The notes under the pieces were generated by a model that searched no databases, had not been told where the DNA came from, and was given only the letters and a program-made list of their open reading frames with translations. Of a stretch of 64,000 bases of DNA, positions 33,157 through 41,602 are shown in pieces. The stretch's first letter is position 1. Each line of letters starts with the position of its first letter. This DNA is from Beijerinckiaceae bacterium (GTDB taxonomy: Bacteria; Pseudomonadota; Alphaproteobacteria; Rhizobiales; Beijerinckiaceae): the NCBI GenBank assembly GCA_947475995.1, contig CANJNI010000006.1, positions 87,325 to 151,324 on the forward strand. The letters run 5' to 3'. Both the position numbers and the translations under genes were made by a program.

Positions 33157-35045
33157 CATGCGGCGTCGCGGTCTCCGCGCTTGGGTCTTGGCTCTTCGTC
33201 CTTCACTTCGATGACTATATCCGGGACGTTATCCTTTCGGTCCTGCCGGGAGATTCGTTTCAATAGCGAGGACACGACACGCCCGCCGATGCTCACCCTG
33301 AGCATGTCGCCTTCGTGCACGACTGCCGGACCGCCTCCCTCACGCTTCAGCACGAGTTCGCGCGTGTGGTACTTGTCCAGTCCCGGGCGATGCGCAACGT
33401 GGATCACCATCGCCTTGGGCAGGTGTTCCATCATCATTTCCATCATGCGGCGCTGACTGATTTCATCGAGCGCGGACGTCGCCTCGTCCATGATGACGAT
33501 ATCCGGCTTCTTGAGAAAGACGCGCGCGAAGGCAAGTCGCTGCTGCTCGCCGCCCGACATGATCGAGGACCAGTTGTCCTCTTCGTCGAGCCGCGCGGTG
33601 AAATGTTGTAATCCGCATTCCTCAAGAATAGCCGCGATGTCGTCATCGGAAAAAGGCAAGCCGTCGTCCGGATAGGACAGGGCCGTGCGGAGTGTCCCGA
33701 GCGGAATATAGGGCCGTTGCGGCATGAAGGAGAAACGCGCGTCGAGCGGTCGCAGGATTTGTCCCGAGCCCCACGGCCACAGGCCCGCAATGGCGCGGAT
33801 CAACGTGCTTTTGCCGCTGCCGGACTCGCCTTTGACGATGACCTTCTCGCCCATCTCGATCCGCGCGTCGGATTCATCGAGCATGATCTTCCCGTCGTGC
33901 TGGGAGATTGAAACTGCGATGAGGCGGACGGCGCCATCCTCGCTGTCCTTGATTTCGATGGACGTCCCGTCCTGCTTGGCGGAAAAAGTGTCCATGTCGT
34001 CGAAGGCCTGATCGAGCGCAGCGACGCGCCGCGCGGAGGCGGACCAGTTGGCGAGGCTGAGGGCGTTGTCGGCGAGCCAGTTCAGCGCCGTCTGCACAGA
34101 TGAAAACGCGGCGGCGGCTTGCATCAAATCGCCTAACGTCATTTCACCGGAGAGAAATTTCGGCGCGCCAAGGAGCAGCGGAACCGCCGGCGCAATCACA
34201 TTGTTTCCGCTCGACAGGAAAATCATCCGCACCTGACGGCCGATGACGAGGATCCAGCGTCGGGCGAGCTCCGAAAAATTGTCCTTGAGCATTCTCTGCT
34301 CGTCTTCCTCGCCGCCAATCAGCGCAATTGTTTCTGCATTTTCACGCGTTCGGGTGAGCGCATAGCGAAAGTCGCCTTCACCAGCGGCCTTCTCTTCGAC
34401 GCGCTCCACCAGCGGCCGGCCAAGCTTGTACATGCCGAAGGTCGTCAGGGAGGTGTAGATCACCACGGCAATCACCAGATAGCCGGGGATTGTGTAGCCC
34501 CAGACGGTGAGTGATCCGCCCACTTGCCAAAGCACGAAGACGAACGCCATCGACAGCATCAGCGTATTCAGAACGCCGCCCGCGAGATCGACGAAAAGTT
34601 CGATGGACAGGCGCCCGTCTTCGGCCATTCGGGCTTCGGGATTGTCGACAGTCCTGAGAATGCTCAGCTTGTAGAAGCGGCGCTCGCTCAGCCATCGCCC
34701 GGCGAGCTTGTGCGTCAGCCATTCGCGCCAGCGCAACTGCAAGCGCATCCGGGCCTGCGTCAGGCCGACCATCGCGATCGCGCTTGCAAGTGCAAGACCC
34801 GCGACGACGGCCACCGACCATATCAGTGCTTCGATGTCCTTGTTCTGCAGGGCGTCGAAAAAATATTTGTTCCAGCGATTGACCGCGATGGACAGGAGCA
34901 TGTTCACGGCCAGCGCGCCGAGAAAAGCCAGCGCGAGAATCCAGGCAATTTTCCTGGATGATCCGGACCAGAAGCGAAACGACAAGGTAATGAAGCGTCG
35001 CAGGAGCCCACGCTCGCGCTGCTCGGTCTGTGCTGTCTGTTCCAT
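33156..35045 (-). CDS. ABC transporter, permease fused to ATPase (YddA/SbmA-BacA-like, ABC_membrane_2)
   Basis: 629 aa. The N-terminal 350 residues carry six TM helices in the SbmA/BacA/YddA style (FWSGSSRKIAWILALAFLG, VNRWNKYFFDALQNKD, WREWLTHKLAGRWLSERRFY). The ATPase half has Walker A VKGESGSGKSTLIRAIAGLWPWGSGQ, signature MSGGEQQRLAFARVFL and DEATSALDE, all typical of peroxisomal-ABCD-like bacterial transporters. Relatives import peptides or affect very-long-chain fatty acids in lipid A. A perfect EcfG-type promoter lies 24 bases upstream, so it is stress-controlled. Confidence 0.88.
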   Translation of the reverse strand: MEQTAQTEQRERGLLRRFITLSFRFWSGSSRKIAWILALAFLGALAVNMLLSIAVNRWNKYFFDALQNKDIEALIWSVAVVAGLALASAIAMVGLTQARMRLQLRWREWLTHKLAGRWLSERRFYKLSILRTVDNPEARMAEDGRLSIELFVDLAGGVLNTLMLSMAFVFVLWQVGGSLTVWGYTIPGYLVIAVVIYTSLTTFGMYKLGRPLVERVEEKAAGEGDFRYALTRTRENAETIALIGGEEDEQRMLKDNFSELARRWILVIGRQVRMIFLSSGNNVIAPAVPLLLGAPKFLSGEMTLGDLMQAAAAFSSVQTALNWLADNALSLANWSASARRVAALDQAFDDMDTFSAKQDGTSIEIKDSEDGAVRLIAVSISQHDGKIMLDESDARIEMGEKVIVKGESGSGKSTLIRAIAGLWPWGSGQILRPLDARFSFMPQRPYIPLGTLRTALSYPDDGLPFSDDDIAAILEECGLQHFTARLDEEDNWSSIMSGGEQQRLAFARVFLKKPDIVIMDEATSALDEISQRRMMEMMMEHLPKAMVIHVAHRPGLDKYHTRELVLKREGGGPAVVHEGDMLRVSIGGRVVSSLLKRISRQDRKDNVPDIVIEVKDEEPRPKRGDRDAA

Positions 35046-35068
35046 ATGGCCCCTCTGGCTTCGCAGTA

Positions 35069-35093
35069 AACGCGGGCGGAGCGGGACAGTTCC
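35069..35093 (-). promoter_or_regulatory. EcfG-type promoter, perfect match, of the SbmA/YddA-like ABC gene
   Basis: On the minus strand GGAAC (35093-35089), 16 bases, CGTT (35072-35069): no mismatch to GGAAC-N16-CGTT. It lies just ahead of ATG 35045 and back to back with the AI-2E site at 35102. Confidence 0.7.
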
Positions 35094-35101
35094 GTTTCTG
35101 G

Positions 35102-35126
35102 TGAACCTTATGCGCGACCGTGCGTT
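35102..35126 (+). promoter_or_regulatory. EcfG-like promoter of the AI-2E transporter gene
   Basis: TGAAC (35102-35106), 16 bases, CGTT (35123-35126); one mismatch. The inferred start near 35132 would leave ATG 35136 almost leaderless, favouring ATG 35163 as the true start. Confidence 0.5.
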
Positions 35127-35162
35127 ACATCCGCCATGGCCATGGGCCGGAAAGCAACACGC

Positions 35163-36959
35163 ATGTGGCCTGGAGCATCTTCGAACTCTACCATTCTGAG
35201 CGCCGCGAGCCTGACAATTGCGGCCATTGTGGTGGGCGGTCTTTCCCTCGGTCGCGACATTCTCATTCCTCTCGCGATGGCCGGGCTGCTAAGCTTCGTA
35301 CTCGCGCCGCTTGTGAAGCGGCTGGGCCGTCTGGGCCTGCCGAGAGGTCTGGCGGTCAGCCTTGTCGTGCTGTTGCTGCTGGCCATCATTGCAACGAGTT
35401 TCTGGCTGCTGGGAAAGCAGGCCGCGTCGCTGGCTGAATCCCTGCCTGCCTATCAGGCCAATTTGTCGAGGAAGGTCGAACTGGCGAAGGAGTTCTTCGG
35501 CAACGGCGGCATCTGGAAGCAGGCGCTGCGCGTGCTGGAGGGCATCCAGTCGCAGCTGACGTCCGTGGTGACCGCGCCGGACCGGACTCTGGAGGTTCGG
35601 CAAGCATCGCAGCCCGTAGGCGCCTTCATGTCCTACGTGAGCGGCACCATTCCGGCCCTCGGGACGGTTGTGCTTATCGTCATCCTGACGACGTTCATTC
35701 TCCTGCAATACGAGGATATTCGCGACCGATCAGTGCGGTTGATGGGCGTGCAGGAAATCGGCCGGTCCACGCAGGCGCTCGATGAAGTCGGCAAGGACCT
35801 TGCCCGGTTCTTTCTCTTGCAGGCCTCGCTTAACGCCAGCTTCGGTGTGGTGATCGGATCTGCGCTATGGATGTTCGGCGTACCCGGCGCGATCCTTTGG
35901 GGTTTCGTGGCCGCCGCCATGCGATTTGTGCCTTATGTGGGCAGCATCGTAGCGGCATTCTTTCCATTGATGGCGGCGGCCCTTTTCGATTCCGGCTGGA
36001 ACATGCTGATCGAGACGGCCGCGCTGTTTGTCGTCAGCGAGTCACTGGTGGGCCAGGTTGTCGAGCCGTTGTTGTTCGGGCATCGGACCAGCCTGTCGCC
36101 ACTCGCCGTCGTGGCGAGCGCGGCCTTCTGGACCTTCCTCTGGGGGCCGCTTGGACTGTTGATTGCAACGCCTCTCACGCTCACCATCGTGGTGCTGGGG
36201 CATCATGTACCGGCGTTGAATTTTATTTCCGTCATCCTCGGGAATGAACCGCCGCTGGAGCGACCGGCGCAATTGTATCATCAGCTTTTGCAGGCCGATG
36301 TCGCGCGGGCGACGCGCGATGCAGAGGAATGGATCGTCGAGAAGTCCCCCAGGGAATATATCGATGAAGTCGTCCTGCCGGCTTTTGCGGCGGCCGCCTA
36401 TGATCAACGGCGGGGTGTGCTGGAAGGGGGCACGCTCGAGCGGGCTGCGCATGGGACCGACGAGTTCATCGAAACGTTCGGGGATCTGTTGCCTGAAGCA
36501 ATCGAGGAATCCGCGCAGGTCTTTCGTCCGTTGCTTGCGATTTTCGGCGTACGCGGCCCGTTCGATCAGGCGGCGGCTGCCGTCGTCGGCGATTATGCCG
36601 CGCGTACGACCGGGTTCCAGGTGGCTCGCCCGGCCATGCCGGGCCTGAACGGCATTGCAAGCCTGCTGGCGGAAAACGACTCTCCCGACGTTGTGGCCAT
36701 TGTCGCAGCAGGGGGAGGAACGCCGGGCCAGTTGCGTCTCATCGTGCGCAAGATCAGACGTACTTTTCCGCACGCATCGCTGCACATTTTGGCCGTGGAC
36801 ACAGAACGTGAAATGGCCGCGCAGACGGACCGTTACGATGGCGCCTCGATGTTTGACAAGGCCGGAGAACTGATCAGCGCACTCGAGCGCTGCTATCATC
36901 AATTGCGGGCCGATGCTACGCCGGAACAGACCGATGCTGTTCCGGCGGCTGCCAAATGA
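35163..36959 (+). CDS. AI-2E family transporter with long C-terminal soluble extension
   Basis: 598 aa if started at ATG 35163, which has GGAAAG 8 bases upstream and fits the promoter at 35102; ATG 35136 is the alternative. The N-terminal 340 residues form the 8-TM AI-2E permease (RDILIPLAMAGLLSFVLAPLV, FWLLGKQAASLAESLPAY, GVPGAILWGFVAAAMRFVPYVG). A further ~250 residues are soluble; the last 100 (DSPDVVAIVAAGGGTPGQLRLIVRKIRR, HILAVDTEREMAAQTDRYDGA) look like a Rossmann/receiver-type fold. The common AI-2E protein lacks this. Efflux of an unknown solute or proton/sodium antiport is possible. Confidence 0.85.
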   Translation: MWPGASSNSTILSAASLTIAAIVVGGLSLGRDILIPLAMAGLLSFVLAPLVKRLGRLGLPRGLAVSLVVLLLLAIIATSFWLLGKQAASLAESLPAYQANLSRKVELAKEFFGNGGIWKQALRVLEGIQSQLTSVVTAPDRTLEVRQASQPVGAFMSYVSGTIPALGTVVLIVILTTFILLQYEDIRDRSVRLMGVQEIGRSTQALDEVGKDLARFFLLQASLNASFGVVIGSALWMFGVPGAILWGFVAAAMRFVPYVGSIVAAFFPLMAAALFDSGWNMLIETAALFVVSESLVGQVVEPLLFGHRTSLSPLAVVASAAFWTFLWGPLGLLIATPLTLTIVVLGHHVPALNFISVILGNEPPLERPAQLYHQLLQADVARATRDAEEWIVEKSPREYIDEVVLPAFAAAAYDQRRGVLEGGTLERAAHGTDEFIETFGDLLPEAIEESAQVFRPLLAIFGVRGPFDQAAAAVVGDYAARTTGFQVARPAMPGLNGIASLLAENDSPDVVAIVAAGGGTPGQLRLIVRKIRRTFPHASLHILAVDTEREMAAQTDRYDGASMFDKAGELISALERCYHQLRADATPEQTDAVPAAAK

Positions 36960-36960
36960 T

Positions 36961-37140
36961 TTATTTCGGCTTCTTGTCCTTCCCGGATTCCGATCCGACC
37001 CGCATCTGGTAGTAAGCGGGCGGATCGCTTGCCGGAAAGGATTCCAGCGAGGCTTCCTCGACTTCATCCTTCGCGCGGGGCTTCACCTGCGCCTGCTTCT
37101 TGGCCTTGTCGTCGGACGTTTTCTCGGGCTTCTTCATCAT
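36961..37140 (-). CDS. small hydrophilic protein with ESFPASDPPA motif
   Basis: 59 aa from ATG 37140 (or 37137), preceded by AAGGAG. Lys/Glu/Asp-rich, with KARAKDEVEEASLESFPASDPPAYYQMR-type ending; the short ESFPASDPPA block is a recurrent signature of small rhizobial proteins of unknown role. No signal or TM. It follows the PRC-barrel gene after 7 bases on the same strand, so it is in the same operon and probably under the EcfG-like promoter at 37550. The track's 100-aa ORF uses an upstream start inside the PRC gene. Confidence 0.65.
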   Translation of the reverse strand: MMKKPEKTSDDKAKKQAQVKPRAKDEVEEASLESFPASDPPAYYQMRVGSESGKDKKPK

Positions 37141-37147
37141 CAACTCC

Positions 37148-37519
37148 TTACCAGTAAGGCGCCACGCCCCAGTAATCGTTGAGCTCGCGCTCGCGATTGC
37201 GGTCGGTCCAATTGTATTCGGGCTCACGATAGAAAGTCGGTGCGCCCCGCAATTGCTGCTCATTGATGTCGACGCGGTAGCCGCCGAGCGAGGTGTCGTA
37301 AGTCAGCTTGTTCCATGGAATCGTGTGTTCTTCCGAGCCCATGCCGAGAAAGCCGCCGAACGACATGACGGCATAAACCGCCTTGCCGCTGACCTTTTCG
37401 AGCATGATGCGCTTGATGGTGCCGATGTCGCGGCCGCTGGTGTCATAGACGGTTGTGCCTTCGACCCGATCGCTCTCGATGAGCGGCTTGCCCGTAAGGA
37501 TGGAAGATGACGTCGCCAT
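37148..37519 (-). CDS. PRC-barrel domain protein
   Basis: 123 aa from ATG 37519 (TGGAGGCTAAA upstream); the 390-aa track ORF runs through an unrelated upstream frame. The core LIESDRVEGTTVYDTSGRDIGTIKRIMLEKVSGKAVYAVMSFGGFLGMG is a PRC-barrel beta unit like the photosynthetic reaction centre H and RimM barrels, followed by HTIPWNKLTYD and a Tyr/Asn/Arg-rich tail. Soluble stress-related PRC proteins of this size are common in rhizobia and have no known activity. First gene of a two-gene minus unit. Confidence 0.82.
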   Translation of the reverse strand: MATSSSILTGKPLIESDRVEGTTVYDTSGRDIGTIKRIMLEKVSGKAVYAVMSFGGFLGMGSEEHTIPWNKLTYDTSLGGYRVDINEQQLRGAPTFYREPEYNWTDRNRERELNDYWGVAPYW

Positions 37520-37549
37520 TTTAGCCTCCACAGGTTGATGGTGAACCGT

Positions 37550-37574
37550 AACCTTGGAGGCGGATGGAGGTTCC
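37550..37574 (-). promoter_or_regulatory. EcfG-like promoter of the PRC-barrel unit
   Basis: On the minus strand GGAAC (37574-37570), 16 bases, GGTT (37553-37550), one mismatch to GGAAC-N16-CGTT. It lies 31 bases before ATG 37519. Confidence 0.5.
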
Positions 37575-37595
37575 TGGCGATCTGAAGGGTCGCGT

Positions 37596-37621
37596 GGAAC
37601 ATCCGGCAACGTGGCGGCATT
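37596..37621 (+). promoter_or_regulatory. EcfG-like promoter of the small secreted protein gene
   Basis: GGAAC (37596-37600), 17-base spacer, CATT (37618-37621). One mismatch to the consensus and 31 bases before ATG 37652. Confidence 0.45.
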
Positions 37622-37651
37622 CAGAATGGAGTGAACCAGCGGAGATTCGCC

Positions 37652-37957
37652 ATGAAGCGCGCGTTCGTGATGATTGTTGCTGCATTCGCCCCGCTCGGCT
37701 TTGCGGTTGCGCAGGAAAAGCTGCCCCAATCTCCTCACCCGACGGAAACCGACAAGGTGATCCGGGAAAAGATGGACAAGCCGGCCGATCAGACCCGCGG
37801 TGGCGAGACCCTGACGGAAAAGCTCGACCGCACCGACGGGGTGATTGCACCTCCTAAAATCGATCCGGACATCAACAAGGGTGCGCCAGCCGCAGGGAGC
37901 AATATGCCGGTCATCCGTCCGCTCCCCAATCAGGACATGGATGCGAAGCCGAAGTAG
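37652..37957 (+). CDS. small secreted proline/lysine-rich protein
   Basis: 101 aa from ATG 37652 (AGCGGAGATTCGCC upstream). The signal MKRAFVMIVAAFAPLGFAVAQ is followed by a hydrophilic chain without cysteines or recognised domain (EKLPQSPHPTETDKVIREKM, ETLTEKLDRTDGVIAPPKIDPD). It should be periplasmic. It is divergent from the PRC-barrel gene, each with an EcfG-like box, suggesting co-induction by stress. I do not recognise a family; similar small proteins are common in rhizobia. Confidence 0.65.
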   Translation: MKRAFVMIVAAFAPLGFAVAQEKLPQSPHPTETDKVIREKMDKPADQTRGGETLTEKLDRTDGVIAPPKIDPDINKGAPAAGSNMPVIRPLPNQDMDAKPK

Positions 37958-38041
37958 CTTTGGCCGGAGGATTGGGCTGCAGGATTGCGGGGTCGCCGGG
38001 GACGTCCTAGATTGCCGGCGATCCCATTCGCCGGAATGCCC

Positions 38042-38410
38042 ATGACCGACCCGAAAATGTACTACGACTCCCATGTTTTCGTCTGCAAGAACGAGCGTCC
38101 GGCAGATCATCCGCGCGGATGCTGTCTGCATCGCGGCTCGGGCGAATTGCACGCCTATATGAAGGAGCGCACGAAGAAGCTGGGGATCAAGAACGCCCGC
38201 ATCAACCAGTCGGGTTGTCTGGAGCGGTGCGAAATGGGGCCGGCGATGGTGATCTACCCCGAGGGCGTCTGGTACACCTATCGCAACAAGGATGACATTG
38301 ATGAGATCATCCAGACCCACATGATCGACGGCGGGCGGGTCGAGCGATTGATGCTTTTGCCAACCGACAAGTTCCCGGCCGACCGCGAGTCCCGGCTGAC
38401 CGAAAGGTGA
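38042..38410 (+). CDS. thioredoxin-like [2Fe-2S] ferredoxin
   Basis: 122 aa from ATG 38042; the track ORF starts upstream. Four cysteines in the order C-x10-12-CC ... C-x3-C: VFVCKNERPADHPRGCCLHRG, then SGCLERCEMGPAMVIYPEGVWYTY. This is the thioredoxin-fold 2Fe-2S ferredoxin (Shethna/NuoE-like) arrangement. It carries one electron in the cytosol; its partner is not identifiable here. It stands alone between the secreted protein gene and a Bug-type gene. Confidence 0.85.
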   Translation: MTDPKMYYDSHVFVCKNERPADHPRGCCLHRGSGELHAYMKERTKKLGIKNARINQSGCLERCEMGPAMVIYPEGVWYTYRNKDDIDEIIQTHMIDGGRVERLMLLPTDKFPADRESRLTER

Positions 38411-38475
38411 TGCCCGCGCTTGTCGACAAGCCTGCTTCTGCGCTCTAGTTTATTCGGCATTCAGGGAGTGGCATT

Positions 38476-39507
38476 ATGGCGATGGGGCAAAAAAGTCTGT
38501 CGGTTGCGGCATTGGCGATCGGCGCAACTGCGCTGGTCTTCTCGCTGCCTGCCGTGGCGCAAGTCTACAAAGGCAAACAAATACGCATGATCATCGCCAG
38601 CGGCGCTGGCGGCGGTTATGACGCTTACGCCCGCATCCTGCAGCGCTATCTTGAAAAACATATCGACGGCAATCCGACCATCGTGAACCAGAACATGCCC
38701 GGCGCATCCGGCATGCTGGCGATGAACTGGGCCTTCAATGCGGCTCCCAAGGATGGCACGGTCATTCTGGCGACCTATAATGCGCTGCTGGCCGAACCGC
38801 TCTACGGCAATCCTTCGGTGCAATATGATCCGCTGAAGTTCGAGCTGATCGGCAGTTTCTCGAAGCAGCAGAACATCTGCGTCACGTGGAATACCAGCCC
38901 CATCAAGTCAGTCCTTCAGGCGAAGGATCGCGAGGTGATTGTTTCGTCCACGGGCGCGACGGGCAATTCGGCCACGATGCCGAAGATTCTCAACACCGTG
39001 CTGGGTACGAAATTCAAGGTTGTGATGGGCTACGGCACCACCGAAGCGCGGCTCGCGGTCGAGAAGGGCGAGGTCGAGGGCATTTGCGGACTTTCATGGT
39101 CCACCCTGAAAGCCTCAAATCCCGATTGGGTGCAGAACAAGCGCATCAATATTCTCGTGCAGACAGGCGCGAAGGCGCAGGCCGATCTGCCTGACGTGCC
39201 GGTTCTGCTGGATCTGGTGAATGACCCGGAAAACAAGGCGATCATCAAGCTGCTGGGCTTCCCGGAAGACATGGGACGACCGTTTGTGATGCCGCCCGGC
39301 ACGCCCAAAGAGATGGTGGCGGCGGTGCGTCGGGGTTTCGACGCCGCTCTCAAGGACCCGCTGCTCAAGCAGGAAGCCGAGAAGCAACTTCTGGAAGTCG
39401 ATCCGGTCACGGGCGCGGAGATGGAGCAGATCCTGAAGGAGGCATACAGCCAGCCGAAGGATCTGGTGAAGAAGGCCTCGCAGTTCGTGACCAGCGAGGG
39501 CCGCTAG
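38476..39507 (+). CDS. tripartite tricarboxylate transporter (Bug/TctC) family binding protein
   Basis: 343 aa. Signal MAMGQKSLSVAALAIGATALVFSLPAVAQ, then the Bug pattern: KGKQIRMIIASGAGGGYDAYARILQRYL, NPTIVNQNMPGASG, and RPFVMPPGTPKEMVAAVRRGFDAALKDP. These periplasmic proteins bind mono-, di- or tricarboxylates for TctAB carriers or act as sensors. No tctA or tctB gene is in the window, so it is an orphan. It neighbours a racemase/decarboxylase-type gene on the opposite strand, supporting a carboxylic-acid ligand. Confidence 0.88.
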   Translation: MAMGQKSLSVAALAIGATALVFSLPAVAQVYKGKQIRMIIASGAGGGYDAYARILQRYLEKHIDGNPTIVNQNMPGASGMLAMNWAFNAAPKDGTVILATYNALLAEPLYGNPSVQYDPLKFELIGSFSKQQNICVTWNTSPIKSVLQAKDREVIVSSTGATGNSATMPKILNTVLGTKFKVVMGYGTTEARLAVEKGEVEGICGLSWSTLKASNPDWVQNKRINILVQTGAKAQADLPDVPVLLDLVNDPENKAIIKLLGFPEDMGRPFVMPPGTPKEMVAAVRRGFDAALKDPLLKQEAEKQLLEVDPVTGAEMEQILKEAYSQPKDLVKKASQFVTSEGR

Positions 39508-39563
39508 TCGTTGGTGCTGCGGATCGCCGAGGCTTCGCGCCGCGGCGATCTTCCACTTGCGGA

Positions 39564-40307
39564 TTAGTGTTCGCTCAGCAGGCGTCCATAGCCCTTGATC
39601 TTGTCGTTGACGCCGGTCTTGCGCATGGACTCCCAGGCGATGGCCTGTAGCGACGCCATGCAGCTTACCTTCAATTCCTGCTCGATTGCCTCGATAGCGT
39701 CGATGACGCGCCAGTGCGGGCAGGCGAAGTTGAACGTGTCGATTTCAGGACGTTCCTTTTTCAGCGCGCGGGCCCATTGCAGCGCGCTGTCGACCGGGAT
39801 CTTGCCGAGTTCCTTCAGGTTGGACATGCCAGCGTAGCAACCAGCCGGTTCGAGTCCGAAAAACTCCTTCAGGTACTTTTCGTGGCGCGGATGCTGGTCC
39901 GGCATGAATGGATGAATGGTGCCGACCTTGCGGCTCCCAAGCGCCTTGTAGGCATTGCGTTGCGCGCTGCTGCTGCTGGAAACCGGCACGCCGATCTCGT
40001 CTTCAAGCTGCTTCAGATAATCATCCAGCTTGTCGGCGCCGCGCGACAGGTTGACCGGTACGCCACCGAGCAACACGAGGTCTGCGCCGGATTGCGCGAA
40101 GGCGTGCGCTGCCTCGTGGCTGGCGTCGTTGCATTTCTTCACGTCCTCCGGGCTTCGATCGCCAAGCGGCAGCGTGATCATCATCAGCGTCACGCCATCC
40201 GGGACGATCTTGTACCAGTCGATGGGGAAGACTTCGGTCGTGACGGCTGCGACCGTGTAGCCGATGCGGGCGCGATGCCCGTAGGTTCCGGAGGGGCTTG
40301 GCATCAT
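39564..40307 (-). CDS. arylmalonate decarboxylase / maleate isomerase-like protein
   Basis: 247 aa. Aligning by eye with AMDase, the C-terminal catalytic Cys is present (FNFACPHWRVIDAIEAIE) while the N-terminal site holds Gly (LVLLGGVPVNLSRG), the same arrangement as in arylmalonate decarboxylase (Gly/Cys) rather than the two-Cys racemases and maleate isomerases. Thus a cofactor-free decarboxylation of a malonate-type acid is possible. The middle VPVSSSSSAQRNAYKAL corresponds to the phosphate-like carboxylate-binding loop. It precedes the TonB-like and hydrolase genes; operon membership is unclear. Confidence 0.7.
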   Translation of the reverse strand: MMPSPSGTYGHRARIGYTVAAVTTEVFPIDWYKIVPDGVTLMMITLPLGDRSPEDVKKCNDASHEAAHAFAQSGADLVLLGGVPVNLSRGADKLDDYLKQLEDEIGVPVSSSSSAQRNAYKALGSRKVGTIHPFMPDQHPRHEKYLKEFFGLEPAGCYAGMSNLKELGKIPVDSALQWARALKKERPEIDTFNFACPHWRVIDAIEAIEQELKVSCMASLQAIAWESMRKTGVNDKIKGYGRLLSEH

Positions 40308-40322
40308 GTGTCCTTTCGAAGG

Positions 40323-40700
40323 TCAGGCCTGTCGGCCCCGTTGACTGAAGAGAATCGTGAAGGGGCGTCCGGCAAGCGCCCCGCCGAGCGCAGGCGTGAT
40401 CGAAACCGGCACGCAGGTCTGAAGCGACTGAAGAACGGAAGCTACGAATTCGGCATTCAGCTTCTCGTCCTTGCCGAGGGTCGAATGCGTGATGGCGGGT
40501 TTGCCCAGAAGCCCTCCGTCGCGTTTCAGGCTCATCCGCACGGTCAGTTGCATCGCTTCAGTACCGGCGGGCGGCCGCCAGCATTTCGTTACGGCGGCGA
40601 ACATGTCTTTCATTGTGTTGGCCGGGTTCGCCTGCGCGTGGACCTTTGTTGATGACAGGGCGCATGCCAGCAAGGCGAATGCGCCGACAACACGCTTCAC
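40323..40700 (-). CDS. small periplasmic protein with TonB-C-like fold
   Basis: 125 aa from GTG 40700, which overlaps the TGA of the hydrolase upstream as GTGA, strong evidence for this start. The signal VKRVVGAFALLACALSSTKVHAQA is followed by MFAAVTKCWRPPAGTEAMQLTVRMSLKRDGGL and ASVLQSLQTCVPVSI, like the beta-alpha TonB C-terminal/energy-transducer domains found in short secreted proteins. Two cysteines (CW and CVP) could form a disulfide. Function unknown; translation is coupled to an alpha/beta hydrolase. Confidence 0.6.
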   Translation of the reverse strand: MKRVVGAFALLACALSSTKVHAQANPANTMKDMFAAVTKCWRPPAGTEAMQLTVRMSLKRDGGLLGKPAITHSTLGKDEKLNAEFVASVLQSLQTCVPVSITPALGGALAGRPFTILFSQRGRQA

Positions 40701-41518
40701 CAAAGCCTGTTCTCCGTGAAGAATCTCGCGACCCGCGCATTGAAGGCGGCAGGCTGCTCGATGAAGCAGCAATGACCCGCATCGGGGAGGATCACATGTT
40801 CCGATTGGGGAACGAGGCCCGCCGTGCGTGCGCCGCCCTTGAGTGCGTTGTCGTGTTCGCCGTTCACGATCAGCGTCGGAGAGCCATAGGACGACAGGCG
40901 CGGCGTCAGGTCGGACTCGCCGACAGCGTGAAAGACGCTGACAATGCTTTCGGGATCGAGGGCCGCGCCGCGCTCCACGAAGCCTCCCAACAGGTACTGG
41001 CCCGTCGGGGTGTCGGCCCATTTCGCCGTTACGCCGTGGCGCAGGTGTCCCAGATGATAGGCGGGCAGACGGCCTGCGGCATGTTCGGCCCGGTAGGCCG
41101 CAATGCGGTGGTCGAACTGCGCCTGCAATCCGCTATTGCCGCCGACGAGCACCGCAGCCCGGTATAGTTCCGGATGGTCGCAGGCCAGCATCAGGGCGAT
41201 CTTCGATCCGACGCTGCACCCCATGACGACCGCGCCGCAATCGAAGCCCGCATCATGCAGCACGCCGGTGACGTCATGGCCCATCTCTTCCAGCGAGAAA
41301 CGGTCACGGGGTTTGCCGGAGGCGCCCCAGCCGCGCAGGTCCATGGCGAGCGTGGTGAACCGGCTTGAAAAGCGCTCGACCTGATAGAGCCACACATGGT
41401 GGTCGAACGGCATGGCGTGGATCAGCACCAGCGGGGGGCCTCGCCCGACCTTCTCGTAATAGATGTCGACGCCGTTGCGGTGACTGACTGGCAAAATGTC
41501 CTCCCGATCAGACGCCAT
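40697..41518 (-). CDS. alpha/beta hydrolase
   Basis: 273 aa from ATG 41518. Oxyanion strand PLVLIHAMPFDHHVW, nucleophile elbow GCSVGS (G-x-S-x-G, Ser nucleophile), acid in LIVNGEHDNALKGG and catalytic His in DAGHCCFIEQP. This is the 3-oxoadipate enol-lactonase/haloperoxidase-like group; lactone or ester hydrolysis in the cytosol is likely. In a region with PobA and dienelactone hydrolase, an enol-lactonase (PcaD-like) activity is plausible but unproved. Divergent from the maleate-isomerase operon (84 bp between). Confidence 0.85.
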   Translation of the reverse strand: MASDREDILPVSHRNGVDIYYEKVGRGPPLVLIHAMPFDHHVWLYQVERFSSRFTTLAMDLRGWGASGKPRDRFSLEEMGHDVTGVLHDAGFDCGAVVMGCSVGSKIALMLACDHPELYRAAVLVGGNSGLQAQFDHRIAAYRAEHAAGRLPAYHLGHLRHGVTAKWADTPTGQYLLGGFVERGAALDPESIVSVFHAVGESDLTPRLSSYGSPTLIVNGEHDNALKGGARTAGLVPQSEHVILPDAGHCCFIEQPAAFNARVARFFTENRLW

Positions 41519-41602
41519 ACTAGACAGCGCCGCCACGCCCGCAAGACTGGCGCGCCGCCCCGGCCTTCGCTACGATGCGGGAAACGAATTCCGGGAGACC
41601 AC

